Positions 45,139-56,774 of a stretch of 64,000 nucleotides of DNA are shown here, piece after piece (position 1 is the first letter of the stretch; every line of letters starts with the position of its first letter). This DNA is from Anadara kagoshimensis (lineage: Eukaryota; Mollusca; Bivalvia; Arcoida; Arcidae). A model generated the notes under the pieces. The model searched no databases. It had not been told where the DNA came from and saw only the letters and a program-made list of their open reading frames with translations. A program made the translations under genes and the position numbers. The stretch spans positions 54,273,366-54,337,365 of the forward strand of contig CM037871.1 in the NCBI GenBank assembly GCA_021292105.1, read 5' to 3'.

Positions 45139-46652
45139 CTTTGTTTTTACTCTTTAATTGGGATTGTGATTTGGACATGGATTTCTGTTTGTTTTTACTT
45201 TGCATTGGGATTGTGATTTGGACATGGATTGGTATATTTGTTTTAACTTTGCATTGGGATTGTGATTTGGACATGGATTGGTATGTTTGTTTTAACTTTG
45301 CATTGTGATTGGGATTTGGACATGGATCGGTATATTTGTTTTTACTTTCCTTTGGGATTGTGATTTGGACATGGATTGGTATGTTTGTTTTAACTTTGAA
45401 TTGGGATTGTGATTTGGACATGGATTGGTATATTTGTTTTAACTTTGAATTGGGATTGTGATTTAGACATGGATTGGTATATTTGTTTTAACTTTGAATT
45501 GGGATTGTGATTTGGACATGGATTTGTATATTTGTTTTAAATTTGCATTGGGATTGTGATTTGGACATGGATTGGTAAGTTCGTTTTAACTTTGAATTGG
45601 GATTGTGATTTGGACATGGATTGGTATATTTGTTTTAACTTTGAATTGGGATTGTGATTTGGACATGGATTGGTATATTTGTTTTAACTTTGAATTAGGA
45701 TTGTGATTTGGACATGGATTGGTATATTTGTTTTAACTTTGCATTGGGATTGTGATTTGGACATGGATTGGTAAGTTTGTTTTAACTTTGAATTGGGATT
45801 GTGATTTGGACATGGATTGGTATATTTGTTTTGACTTTGAATTGGGATTGGGATTTGGACATGGATTGGTATATTTGTTTTAACTTTGAATTGGGATTGT
45901 GATTTGGACATGGATTGGTATATTTGTTTTAACTTTGCATTGGGATTGTGATTTGGACATGGATTGGTATGTTTGTTATAACTTTGAATTGGGATTGTGA
46001 TTGGACATGGATTGGTATATTTGTTATAACTTTGAATTGGGATTGTGATTGGACATGGATTGGTATATTTGTTTTTACTTTGCATTGTGATTGTGATTTG
46101 GACATGGATTTCTATGTTCGTTTTAACCTTGAATTGGGATTGTGATTTGGACATGGATTGGTATATTTGTTTTTACTTTGAATTGGGATTGTGATTTGGA
46201 CATGGATTGGTATAGTTGTTTTAACTTTGCATTGGGATTGTGATTTGGACATGGATTGGTATATTTGTTTTTACTTTGCTTTGGGATTGTGATTTGGACA
46301 TGGATTGGTAAGTTTGTTTTAACTTTGAATTGGGATTGTGATTTGGACATGGATTGGTATGTTTGTTTTTACTTTGAATTGGGATTCTGATTTGGACATT
46401 GATTGGTATGTTTGTTTTTACTTTGCATTGTGATTGGGATTTGGACATGGATTGGTATGTTTGTTTTTACTTTGCATTGTGATTTGGATTTGGACATGGA
46501 TTGGTATGTTTGTTTTTACTCTGCATTGTCAATGGGATTTGGACATGGATTGGTATGTTTGTTTTTACTTTGCATTGTGATTTGGATTTGGACATGGATG
46601 GGTATGTTTGTTTTTCCTTTGAAATGGGATAGGGATTTGGACATGGATTGCT
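45139..46652 (-). repeat. 49-bp minisatellite derived from the CAAAC element
   Basis: About 31 units. On the minus strand the unit reads AAACAAATATACCAATCCAT, GTCCAAATCACAATCCC, AATTCAAAGTT, which is the first 49 bp or so of the CAAAC element. The plus-strand form is GATTTGGACATGGATTGGTA. The rest of the element is absent at both ends. Variants (TTTGAATTGGG, TTTGCATTGTG) are partly clustered, with TTTGCATTGTG concentrated toward 46400-46640. Open frames on both strands are read-through. Confidence 0.95.
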
Positions 46653-48899
46653 ATCATTATCGACAACATACGAGTAAACGCAACGGTATACTGTACATGT
46701 ATGGCTCACTGTTCATCATTATCGACAACATACGAGTACACTCACCGGTATACTGTACATGTATGGCTCACTGTTCATCATTATCGACAACATACGAGTA
46801 CACTCACCGGTATACTGTACCTGTATGGCTCATTGTTCATCACTATCGACAACATACGAGTACACTCACCGGTATACTGTACCTGTATGGCTCATTGTTC
46901 ATCATTATCGACAACATACGAGTACACACACCGGTATACTGTACCTGTATGGCTCACTGTTCACCATTATCGACAACATACGAGTACACACACCGGTATA
47001 CTGTACCTGTATGGCTCACTGTTCATCATTATCGACAACATACGAGTACACACACCGGTATACTGTACATGTATGGCTCACTGTTCATCATTATCGACAA
47101 CATACGAGTACACTCACCGGTATACTGTACCTGTATGGCTCACTGTTCATCAGTATCGACAACATACGAGTACACACACCGGTATACTGTACATGTATGG
47201 CTCACTGTTCATCATTATCGACAACATACGAGTACACTCACCATCTATACTGTACATGTATGGCTCACTGTTCATCATTATCGACAACATACGAGTACAC
47301 TCACCGGTATACTGTACATGTATGGCTCACTGTTCATCATTATCGACAACATACGAGTACACTCACCGGTATACTGTACATGTATGGCTCACTGTTCATC
47401 ATTATCGACAACATACGAGTACACTCACCGGTATACTGTACATGTATGGCTCACTGTTCATCATTATCGACAACATACGAGTACACTCACCGGTATACTG
47501 TACATGTATGGCTCACTGTTCATCATTATCGACAACATACGAGTACACACACCGGTATACTGTACATGTATGGCTCACTGTTCATCACTATCAACAACAT
47601 ACGAGTACACTCACCGGTATACTGTACATGTATGGCTCACTGTTCATCATTATCGACAACATACGAGTACACTCACCATCTATACTGTACATGTATGGCT
47701 CACTGTTCATCATTATCGACAACATACGAGTACACTCACCGGTATACTGTACATGTATGGCTCACTGTTCATCATTATCGACAACATACGAGTACACACA
47801 CCGGTATACTGTACATGTATGGCTCACTGTTCATCATTATCGACAACATACGAGTACACTCACCATCTATACTGTACCTGTATGGCTCACTGTTCATCAT
47901 TATCGACAACATACGAGTACACTCACCGGTATACTGTACATGTATGCCTCAATGTTCATCATTATCGACAACATACGAGTACACTCACCATCTATACTGT
48001 ACCTGTATGGCTCACTGTTCATCAGTATCGACAACATACGAGTACACTCACCGGTATACTGTACATGTATGGCTCAATGTTCATCATTATCGACAACATA
48101 CGAGTACACTCACCGGTATACTGTACATGTATGGCTCACTGTTCATCATTATCGACAACATACGAGTACACACACCGGTATACTGTACATGTATGGCTCA
48201 CTGTTCATCATTATCGACAACATACGAGTACACTCACCGGTATACTGTACATGTATGGCTCACTGTTCATCATTATCGACAACATACGAGTACACTCACC
48301 GGTATACTGTACATGTATGGCTCACTGTTCATCATTATCGACAACATACGAGTACACACACCGGTATACTGTACATGTATGGCTCACTGTTCATCATTAT
48401 CGACAACATACGAGTACACACACCGGTATACTGTACATGTATGGCTCACTGTTCATCATTATCGACAACATACGAGTACACTCACCGGTATGCTGTACAT
48501 GTATGGCTCACTGTTCATCATTATCGACAACATACGAGTACACTCACCGGTATGCTGTACATGTATGGCTCACTGTTCATCATTATCGACAACATACGAG
48601 TACACTCACCGGTATACTGTACATGTATGGCTCACTGTTCATCATTATCGACAACATACGAGTACACTCACCGGTATACTCTACATGTATGGCTCACTGT
48701 TCATCATTATCGACAACATACGAGTACACACACCGGTATACTGTACATGTATGGCTCACTGTTCATCATTATCGACAACATACGAGTACACTCACCGGTA
48801 TACTGTACATGTATGGCTCACTGTTCATCAGTATCGACAACATACGAGTACACACACCGGTATACTGTACATGTATGGCTCACTGTTCATCATTATCGA
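46653..48899 (+). repeat. 62-bp satellite, plus-oriented arm, about 36 copies
   Basis: Unit CATCATTATCGACAACATAC, GAGTACACTCACCGGTATAC, TGTACATGTATGGCTCACTG, TT. Variants: CACACACCGG for CACTCACCGG, CCTGTATGG for CATGTATGG, TCAGTATCG for TCATTATCG, and a 63-bp form with CACCATCTATAC. The array starts inside a 49-bp unit (GGACATGGATTGCTAT) and stops mid-unit at ATTATCGA. The unit has no stop in any plus frame, and since 62 is not a multiple of three all three frames read the same 62-residue periodic peptide. The frames of up to 860 codons are therefore not genes. Confidence 0.97.
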
Positions 48900-49017
48900 A
48901 CCACAAATACAGAATATTCAGTGCCCTACAAACGAACGTTTTTAATCTTAACCACATTACTGGCATTACTGGACACTCTTTTTGACATTTTCCCGTTGTC
49001 TGTCAGAAGGTATATTT
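48900..49017. other. Unique spacer between opposed 62-bp arms
   Basis: About 118 bp of non-repetitive sequence (ACCACAAATACAGAATATTC onward). It lies inside the segment inferred to be inverted, so its original position was next to the unique sequence now at 53490. Confidence 0.7.
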
Positions 49018-49088
49018 TAGACATCCATGTCCAAATCACAATCACAATGCAAATTAAAAACAAACATAGCAATCCATGTCCAAATCCC
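49018..49088 (+). repeat. Two 49-bp-type units at the head of the minus arm
   Basis: ACATCCATGTCCAAATCACA, AAATTAAAAACAAACATAGC and AATCCATGTCCAAATCCCAT. Orientation is opposite to the main 49-bp array. The rare variant ATAGCAATCC (ATTGCTAT on the other strand) is the same one that borders the start of the plus arm at about 46651. Confidence 0.85.
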
Positions 49089-52000
49089 ATGAACAGTGAG
49101 CCATACATGTACAGTATACCGGTGAGTGTACTCGTATGTTGTCGATAATGATGAACAGTGAGCCATACATGTACAGTATACCGGTGAGTGTACTCGTATG
49201 TTGTCGATAATGATGAACAGTGAGCCATACAGGTACAGTATACCGGTGAGTGTACTCGTATGTTGTCGATAATGATGAACAGTGAGCGATACATGTACAG
49301 TATACCGGTGAGTGTACTCGTATGTTGTCGATAATGATGAACAGTGAGCCATACATGTACAGTATACCGGTGAGTGGACTCGTATGTTGTCGATAATGAT
49401 GAACAGTGAGCCATACAGGTACAGTATACCGGTGAGTGTACTCGTATGTTGTCGATAATGATGAACAGTGAGCCATACATGTACAGTATACCGGTGAGTG
49501 TACTCGTATGTTGTCGATAATGATGAACAGTGAGCCATACATGTACAGTATACCGGTGAGTGTACTCGTATGTTGTCGATAATGATGAACAGTGAGCCAT
49601 ACATGTACAGTATACCGGTGAGTGTACTCGTATGTTGTCGATACCGATGAACAGTGAGCCATGCATGTACAGTATACCGGTGAGTGTACTCGTATGTTGT
49701 CGATAATGATGAACAGTGAGCCATACATGTACAGTATACCGGTGTGTGTACTCGTATGTTGTCGATATTGATGAACAGTGAGCCATACATGTACAGTATA
49801 CCGGTGAGTGTACTCGTATGTTGTCGATAATGATGAACATTGAGCCATACATGTACAGTATACCGGTGAGTGTACTCGTATGTTGTCGATAATGATGAAC
49901 AGTGAGCCATACAGGTACAGTATACCGGTGAGTGTACTCGTATGTTGTCGATAATGATGAACAGTGAGCCATACAGGTACAGTATACCGGTGAGTGTACT
50001 CGTATGTTGTCGATAATGATGAACAGTGAGCCATACATGTACAGTATAGATGGTGAGTGTACTCGTATGTTGTCGATAATGATGAACAGTGTTCCATACA
50101 TGTACAGTATACCGGTGAGTGTACTCGTATGTTGTCGATAATGATGAACATTGAGCCATACATGTACAGTATACCGGTATACTGTACTCGTATGTTGTCG
50201 ATACTGATGAACAATGAGCCATACATGTACAGTATAGATGGTGAGTGTACTCGTATGTTGTCGATAATGATGAACAGTGAGCCATACATGTACAGCATAC
50301 CGGTGTGTGTACTCGTATGTTGTCGATACTGATGAACATTGAGCCATACATGTACAGTATACCGGTGAGTGTACTCGTATGTTGTCGATAATGATGAACA
50401 GTGAGCCATACAGGTACAGTATACCGGTGAGTGTACTCGTATGTTGTCGATAATGATGAACAGTGAGCCATACAAGTACAGTATACCGGTGAGTGTACTC
50501 GTATGTTGTCGATAATGATGAACAGTGAGCCATACATGTACAGTATACCGGCGTGTGTACTCGTATGTTGTCGATAATGATGAACAGTGAGCCATACATG
50601 TACAGTATACCGGTGTGTGTACTCGTATGTTGTCGATAATGATGAACAGTGAGCCATACATGTACAGTATACCGGCGTGTGTACTCGTATGTTGTCGATA
50701 ATGATGAACAGTGAGCCAAACATGTACAGTATACCGGTGAGTGTACTCGTATGTTGTCGATAATGATGAACAGTGAGCCATACATGTACAGTATACCGGT
50801 GTGTGTACTCGTATGTTGTCGATACTGATGAACATTGAGCCATACAGGTACAGTATACCGGTGAGTGGACTCGTATGTTGTCGATAATGGTGAACAGTGA
50901 GCCATACATGTACAGTATACCGGTGAGTGTTCTCGTTTGTTGTCGATACTGATGAACAGTGAGCCATACATGTAGAGTATACCGGTGAGTGTACTCGTTT
51001 GTTGTCGATAATGATGAACAGTGAGCCATACATGTACAGTATACCGATGAGTGTACTCGTATGTTGTCGATAATGATGAACAGTGAGCCATACATGTACA
51101 GTATAGATGGTGAGTGTACTCGTATGTTGTCGATAATGATGAACAGTGAGCCATACATGTACAGTATAGATGGTGAGTGTACTCGTATGTTGTCGATAAT
51201 GATGAACAGTGAGCCATACATGTACAGTATAGATGGTGAGTGTACTCGTATGTTGTCGATAATGATGAACAGTGAGCCATACATGTACAGTATAGATGGT
51301 GAGTGTACTCGTATGTTGTCGATAATGATGAACAGTGAGCCATACATGTACAGTATAGATGGTGAGTGTACTCGTATGTTGTCGATAATGATGAACAGTG
51401 AGCCATACATGTACAGTATACCGGTGTGTGTACTCGTATGTTGTCGATAATGATGAACAGTGAGCCATACATGTACAGTATACCGGTGAGTGTACTCGTA
51501 TGTTGTCGATACCGATGAACAGTGAGCCATACATGTACAGTATACCGGTGAGTGTACTCGTATGTTGTCGATAATGATGAACAGTGAGCCATACATGTAC
51601 AGTATACCGGTGAGTGTACTCGTATGTTGTCGATATTGATGAACAGTGAGCCATACATGTACAGTATACCGGTGTGTGTACTCGTATGTTGTCGATAATG
51701 ATGAACAGTGAGCCATACATGTACAGTATACCGGTAAGTGTACTCGTATGTTGTCGATAATGATGAACAGTGAGCCATACATGTACAGTATAGATGGTGA
51801 GTGTACTCGTATGTTGTCGATAATAATGAACAGTGAGCCATACATGTACAGTATACCGGTGTGTGTACTCGTATGTTGTCGATAATGATGAACAGTGAGC
51901 CATACAGGTACAGTATACCGGTGTGTGTACTCGTATGTTGTCGATAATGATGAACAGTGAGCCATACATGTACAGTATACCGGTGTGTGCACTCGTATGT

Positions 52001-53489
52001 TGTCGATAATGATGAACAGTGAGCCATACATGTACAGTATACCGGTGAGTGTACTCGTATGTTGTCGATAATGATGAACAGTGAGCCATACATGTACAGT
52101 ATAGATGGTGAGTGTACTCGTATGTTGTCGATATTGATGAACAGTGAGCCATACATGTACAGTATACCGGTGTGTGTACTCGTATGTTGTCGATGATGAA
52201 CAGTGAGCCATACATGTACAGTATACCGGTGAGTGTACTCGTATGTTGTCGATAATGATGAACAGTGAGCCATACATGTACAGTATAGATGGTGAGTGTA
52301 CTCGTATGTTGTCGATAATGATGAACAGTGAGCCATACATGTACAGTATAGATGGTGAGTGTACTCGTATGTTGTCGATAATGATGAACAATGAGCCATA
52401 CATGTACAGTATACCGGTGAGTGTACTCGTATGTTGTCGATAATGATGAACAGTGAGCCATACATGTACAGTATACCGGTGAGTGTACTCGCATGTTGTC
52501 GATACTGATGAACAGTGAGTCATACATGTACAGTATACCGGTGAGTGCACTCGTATGTTGTCGATAATGATGAACAGTGAGCCATACATGTACAGTATAC
52601 CGGTGAGTGTACTCGTATGTTGTCGATAATGATGAACAGTGAGCCATACATGTACAGTATACCGGTGAGTGTACTCGTATGTTGTCGATAATGATGAACA
52701 GTGAGCCATACATGTACAGTATACCGGTGTGTACTCGTATGTTGTCGATAATGATGAACAGTGAGCCATACATGTACAGTATACCGGTGAGTGTACTCGT
52801 ATGTTGTCGATAATGATGAACAGTGAGCCATACATGTACAGTATACCGGTTTGTGTACTCGTATGTTGTCGATAATGATGAACAGTGAGCCATACATGTA
52901 TAGTATACCGGTGTGTGTACTCGTATGTTGTCGATAATGATGAACAGTGAGCCATACATGTACAGTATACCGGTGAGTGTACTCGTATGTTGTCGATAAT
53001 GATGAACAGTGAGCCATACAGGTACAGTATACCGGTGAGTGTACTCGTATGTTGTCGATACTGATGAACAATGAGCCATACATGTACAGTATACCGGTGT
53101 GTGTACTCGTATGTTGTTGATAGTGATGAACAGTGAGCCATACATGTACAGTATACCGGTGTGTGTACTCGTATGTTGTCGATAATGATAAACAGTGAGC
53201 CATACATGTACATTATACCGGTGCGTGTACTAGTATGTTGTCGATAATGATGAACAGTGAGCCATACATGTACAGTATACCGGTGTGTGTACTCGTATGT
53301 TGTCGATAATGATAAACAGTGAGCCATACATGTACATTATACCGGTGCGTGTACTCGTATGTTGTCGATAATGATGTACAGTGAGCCAAACATGTACAGT
53401 ATACCGGTGAGTGTACTCGTATGTTGTCGATAATGATGAACAGTGAGCCATACATGTACAGTATACCGGTGAGTGTACTCGTATGTTGT
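49089..53489 (-). repeat. 62-bp satellite, minus-oriented arm, about 71 copies
   Basis: Same unit as 46653-48899 but inverted (plus strand reads AACAGTGAGCCATACATGTA and so on). The 63-bp variant with TATAGATGGTGAG is common and forms a homogeneous run of six at about 51090-51365. Right-edge units (53100-53400) carry private changes (CATTATACCGGTGCGTG, GATAAACAG). It ends mid-unit at GTATGTTGT. Minus-strand frames of up to 1436 codons are read-through, as in the plus arm. Confidence 0.97.
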
Positions 53490-54104
53490 TTTTCTTTATC
53501 AATAATCAAAGTAAAATATACTGGTATATATTAGGTCAATGTTAAATGTACTTGACATTATGAGGAAGCTAGTTAAGAATAAGTCTGCTGACCGAATTAA
53601 GCGACATTATCTGGATATCGGATAAACACCCTGTTTACTTCTTGGCAACCCATGGCGCAGTCAGACAGTAATATACCCGTAGTACAAATGATTCATGTTT
53701 TGGAGATTCTGTTTGTTATTTTTTATCATCCAAATGTATCTTTTTACTATTGATATCCAGCAGAGTTCACCTCTCTTTGGCATCATTCACAGTGCTCGTG
53801 TCCTTGAATATACACTATATGTAAACACAAATTAAGACATTACATGACACGGCACAATGAGTTTACTAACTGTCAATATGGCAAGTTTTCAACAATACCG
53901 AATGCACGAATGGTCATTGGCGATCATTTGTGAACCCTGACAAACATTTGATATTTTCAAAACAATCAAGAAAACATAAACATGCCAGAAAAGTTCAATG
54001 TTTGGTAAAATTAGCTTATTTTTTATACGCGCGTTGTTTTAGGACTGCTGGTTCAAATCTTGTGAGATGGTAAAAGCCCTACACATATACATGTATTTGA
54101 TTCG
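53490..54104. other. Non-coding stretch
   Basis: Unique AT-rich sequence between two satellites. TGCTGGTTCAAATCTTGTG near 54047 faintly resembles a B box but has no A box. Confidence 0.45.
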
Positions 54105-55280
54105 CGTCACTGGATACCATTTTGTTATTATGCCTGTATAAAACAAGTGGGGTGGTTAGGACTCTACTATGGTCTGTAGATTGGCAGACAGTCCTCGTGT
54201 AGACGTTCAAATTCGACGATTATCATTAGGGTCCTACAGACATACTTGGGTCGTCACTGGATACCATTTTGTTGTTATGCCTGTATAAAACAAGTGGGGT
54301 AGTTAGGACTCTACTATGGTCTGTAGATTGGCAGACAGTCCTCGTGTAGACGTTCAAATTCGACGATTATCATTAGGGTCCTACAGACATACTTGGGTCG
54401 TCACTGGATACCATTTTGTTATTTTGCCTGTAAAAAACAAGTGGGGTGGTTAGGACTCTACTATGGTCTGTAGATTGACAGACAGTCCTCGTGTAGACGT
54501 TCAAATTCGACGATTATCATTAGGGTCCTACAGACATACTTGGGTCGTCACTGGATACCATTTTGTTATTTTGCCTGTAAAAAACAAGTGGGGTGGTTAG
54601 GACTCTACTATGGTCTGTAGATTGGCAGACAGTCCTCGTGTAGACGTTCAATTTCGACGATTATCATTAGGGTCCTACAGACATACTTGGGTCGTCACTG
54701 GAAACCATTTTGTTGTTATGCCTGTATAAAACAAGTGGGGTAGTTAGGACTCTACTATGGTCTGTAGATTGGCAGACAGTCCTCGTGTAGACGTTCAACT
54801 TCGATGATCATCATTAGGGTCCTACAGACATACTTGGGTCGTCACTGGAAACCATTTTGTTATTTTGCCTGTAAAAAACAAGTGGGGTGGTTAGGACTCT
54901 ACTATGGTCTGTAGATTGGCAGACAGTCCTCGTGTAGACGTTCAAATTCGACGATTATCATTAGGGTCCTACAGACATACTTGGGTCGTCACTGGAAACC
55001 ATTTTGTTGTTATGCCTGTATAAAACAAGTGGGGTGGTTAGGACTCTACTATGGTCTGTAGATTGGCAGACAGTCCTCGTGTAGACGTTCAACTTCGACG
55101 ATTATCATTAGGGTCCTACAGACATACTTGGGTCGTCACTGGATACCATTTTGTTATTATGCCTGTAAAAAACAAGTGAGATGGTTAGGACTCCAAGATA
55201 TGACGTGTACATTTGCCGACAGCCCTCACGTAAACGTAAACTTTAGGACTCTACGACGGCGTGTACTTTTGCCGTCATCA
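54105..55280 (+). repeat. 147-bp satellite, seven exact-length units plus a decayed one
   Basis: Units begin CGTCACTGGATACCATTTTG at 54105, 54252, 54399, 54546, 54693, 54840 and 54987, and an eighth starts at 55134 and decays after 55180. Seven consecutive spacings are exactly 147 bp with no indel. Unit subtypes differ at TTATTATGCCTGTATAAAA, TTGTTATGCCTGTATAAAA and TTATTTTGCCTGTAAAAAA; their order is not random and suggests multi-unit duplication. The length equals nucleosome-core DNA. Confidence 0.95.
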
Positions 55281-55479
55281 CATATGTAGACGTTAAACCC
55301 CGACAGTCATCATAAGATCCCTACATAAATACTTGTGTCAGTATGTCTGATTTCATGTTCTAGCTTGATGTAATGTTAAGGTTTCCTAATATGGGTTAAC
55401 TTGATGTTTGCTTTCTTAATTGGTTAGTTGTTTCTTTATTTTGCCCTACTTGTTCTTGTTACTGGTATTGTTTATACTA
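55281..55479. other. Decayed satellite edge and unique sequence
   Basis: Fragments such as CGTAAACG, GACTCTACGACGGCGTGTAC, GTAGACGTTAAACCCCGAC and CATCATAAGATCCCTACAT are degraded 147-bp unit pieces reaching about 55335, then unique sequence. Confidence 0.6.
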
Positions 55480-55812
55480 CTGCGGTAGCTAAGTTGATAG
55501 AGTGATCGCTCTGTAAGTAGAATGTCGGTGGTTCGAACCCTCACTTGGTCCAAAAAGTGAGAAGTTGCTGTTCTTTCGCCAAGCACTCGGCATTACGAAA
55601 ATTGAAGTCACGGTTCTTTCGGATGGGAACTTAAAATAAACGAGGTCCGGTGTCATGGTAGGTATGGCATGATAAAGAACCCTACTGTATAATGCCATCA
55701 GCGCAACGCACAGGCAAGATTTCCGCACCTTCGCCTAAAGCTGGCGACGTCTCGATGTAAGTGAAATATTTTTATCTGGGACGTTAAACACTATTTTTCA
55801 ACTCAACTCTTG
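55480..55812 (+). mobile_element. tRNA-derived SINE-A, full length, plus strand
   Basis: Head GCGGTAGCTAAGTTGATAGA (A box 55486-55500) and B box GGTTCGAACCC at 55530-55540. Body: GGCATTACGAAAATTGAAGT, CACGGTTCTTTCGGATGGG, TGATAAAGAACCCTACTG, CAGCGCAACGCACAGGC, AAAGCTGGCGACGTCTCGAT. 3' end GGGACGTTAAACACTA and a CAACTCAACTC tail. About 330 bp, the most complete copy in the window. Confidence 0.88.
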
Positions 55813-56304
55813 TTTTTGCTCAATTGCAGGTTTTGGCATTCAAATTTCAGTTTTTGCGTCTGTTTATTATTAAACAAACGGTTTATTATATAAACACACA
55901 AATAACGTGACAACATAAAACCGTTGATAAGTAGCATATGACGCGTTAATTGAGAAATATCGTGTGTGAGATTTAAATTAATAATCCAGATATTCTGAAA
56001 ATAAAAAGTACCATCGTGACATAGCGTTGTTTTAAACATGTACATGTTGTACTGGTTATCTTGTTACGCTCCGGTTTTATCTTTTATATCCGTTTATAGA
56101 TATTGTAATTCAATACTTATCTTGTCACTACGTCAATAACACGAGAAACAGGTCTCAAATATTCCATTCTGATTTGATCATTTTCGCACTTTTCATGTGT
56201 TATTACTGAGTTTTAGTCACAAAATACACACGTATCAAACTATTTATATTTAAATCTTGTAATTGTATAATGACTGATTTCGTACCAACACACCTACATG
56301 TACA
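55813..56304. other. Non-coding stretch
   Basis: No gene or repeat recognised. Confidence 0.45.
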
Positions 56305-56440
56305 GTAAAGGCCCGGCTAAAGCTTAACACTAAGCTTATTAATACCAGCTCAATTCGGCATCTCGTATTCGATGTCGAAAGCAGCTGTAATCTATCTCTC
56401 GGAAGTTTTTCGACCACAAGCTATCTATTTCTCGTACATC
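56305..56440 (-). mobile_element. TIR element 'GTCGAAAG', truncated reverse copy
   Basis: ACAGTAAAGGCCCGGCTAAA, GCTTAACACTAAG, CAATTCGGCATC, AGCAGCTGTAATCTATCTCT and CGGAAGTTTTTCGACCA follow, in order, the reverse complement of the right end of the copy at 36810-38275. The opposite terminus is not found, so the copy is truncated or hit by another insertion near 56440. Confidence 0.65.
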
Positions 56441-56441
56441 G

Positions 56442-56485
56442 GACAGAAAAATCTCACGCGCACACCAGTGCTAGATTTTTCTGTC
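56442..56485. repeat. 44-bp hairpin
   Basis: GACAGAAAAATCT (56442-56454) and AGATTTTTCTGTC (56473-56485) form a perfect 13-bp stem with an 18-nt GC-rich loop. It sits exactly where the TIR element copy at 56305 breaks off. Confidence 0.7.
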
Positions 56486-56701
56486 TTGTCCAGTTTGTCT
56501 GGTACTGCCTCACGCGACAATTGAACAATCAGGATGACGTATCCGATCATTGCGCTTGACGTCATCAAAACAGAGCGTTTCTTTATTTATTTTTCACATG
56601 TGTTTTATTTTACTTTTTATTCAAAATATTTCATTGTCAGAGTTTTTTATATTTGCAGTGAATACAAATCGTTGATATTTTAAAATTTTGAAGAGTTGTC
56701 G
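56486..56701. promoter_or_regulatory. Possible upstream region with TGACGTCA site
   Basis: A perfect TGACGTCA (56557-56564) follows a CG-containing stretch, with T-rich sequence and a TTGCAG acceptor-like site at 56654-56659 further down. It would be upstream of the candidate exon at 56702. Tentative. Confidence 0.2.
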
Positions 56702-56774
56702 ATGGGATTATTTTCAAAGGGCGGATTTGTACAATGCATTAGGTGCCCAAAGGAATGCAAGAGACCCCATGAGG
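56702..56774 (+). CDS. Candidate small coding exon, unknown
   Basis: ATG at 56702 in a fair context (TCGATGG) opens 24 codons rich in Gly, Lys and Cys (including the core CIRCPKECKRPHE), then meets a donor-like GAGG|GTACGTG. The spaced cysteines and basic residues are unlike the AT-driven frames around it. Without splicing the frame stops after 37 codons. No family recognised; a chance frame is quite possible. Confidence 0.18.

Noticed and set aside
45131-46709. Open frames on both strands over the 49-bp array
   Set aside because: Repeat read-through; the unit comes from a non-coding interspersed element.
46403-53509. Very long open frames (up to 860 codons plus strand, up to 1436 codons minus strand)
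   Set aside because: All are read-through of the 62-bp satellite, whose sense strand lacks stops in every frame. The three frames give the same periodic peptide, and no start, splice or unique domain is present.
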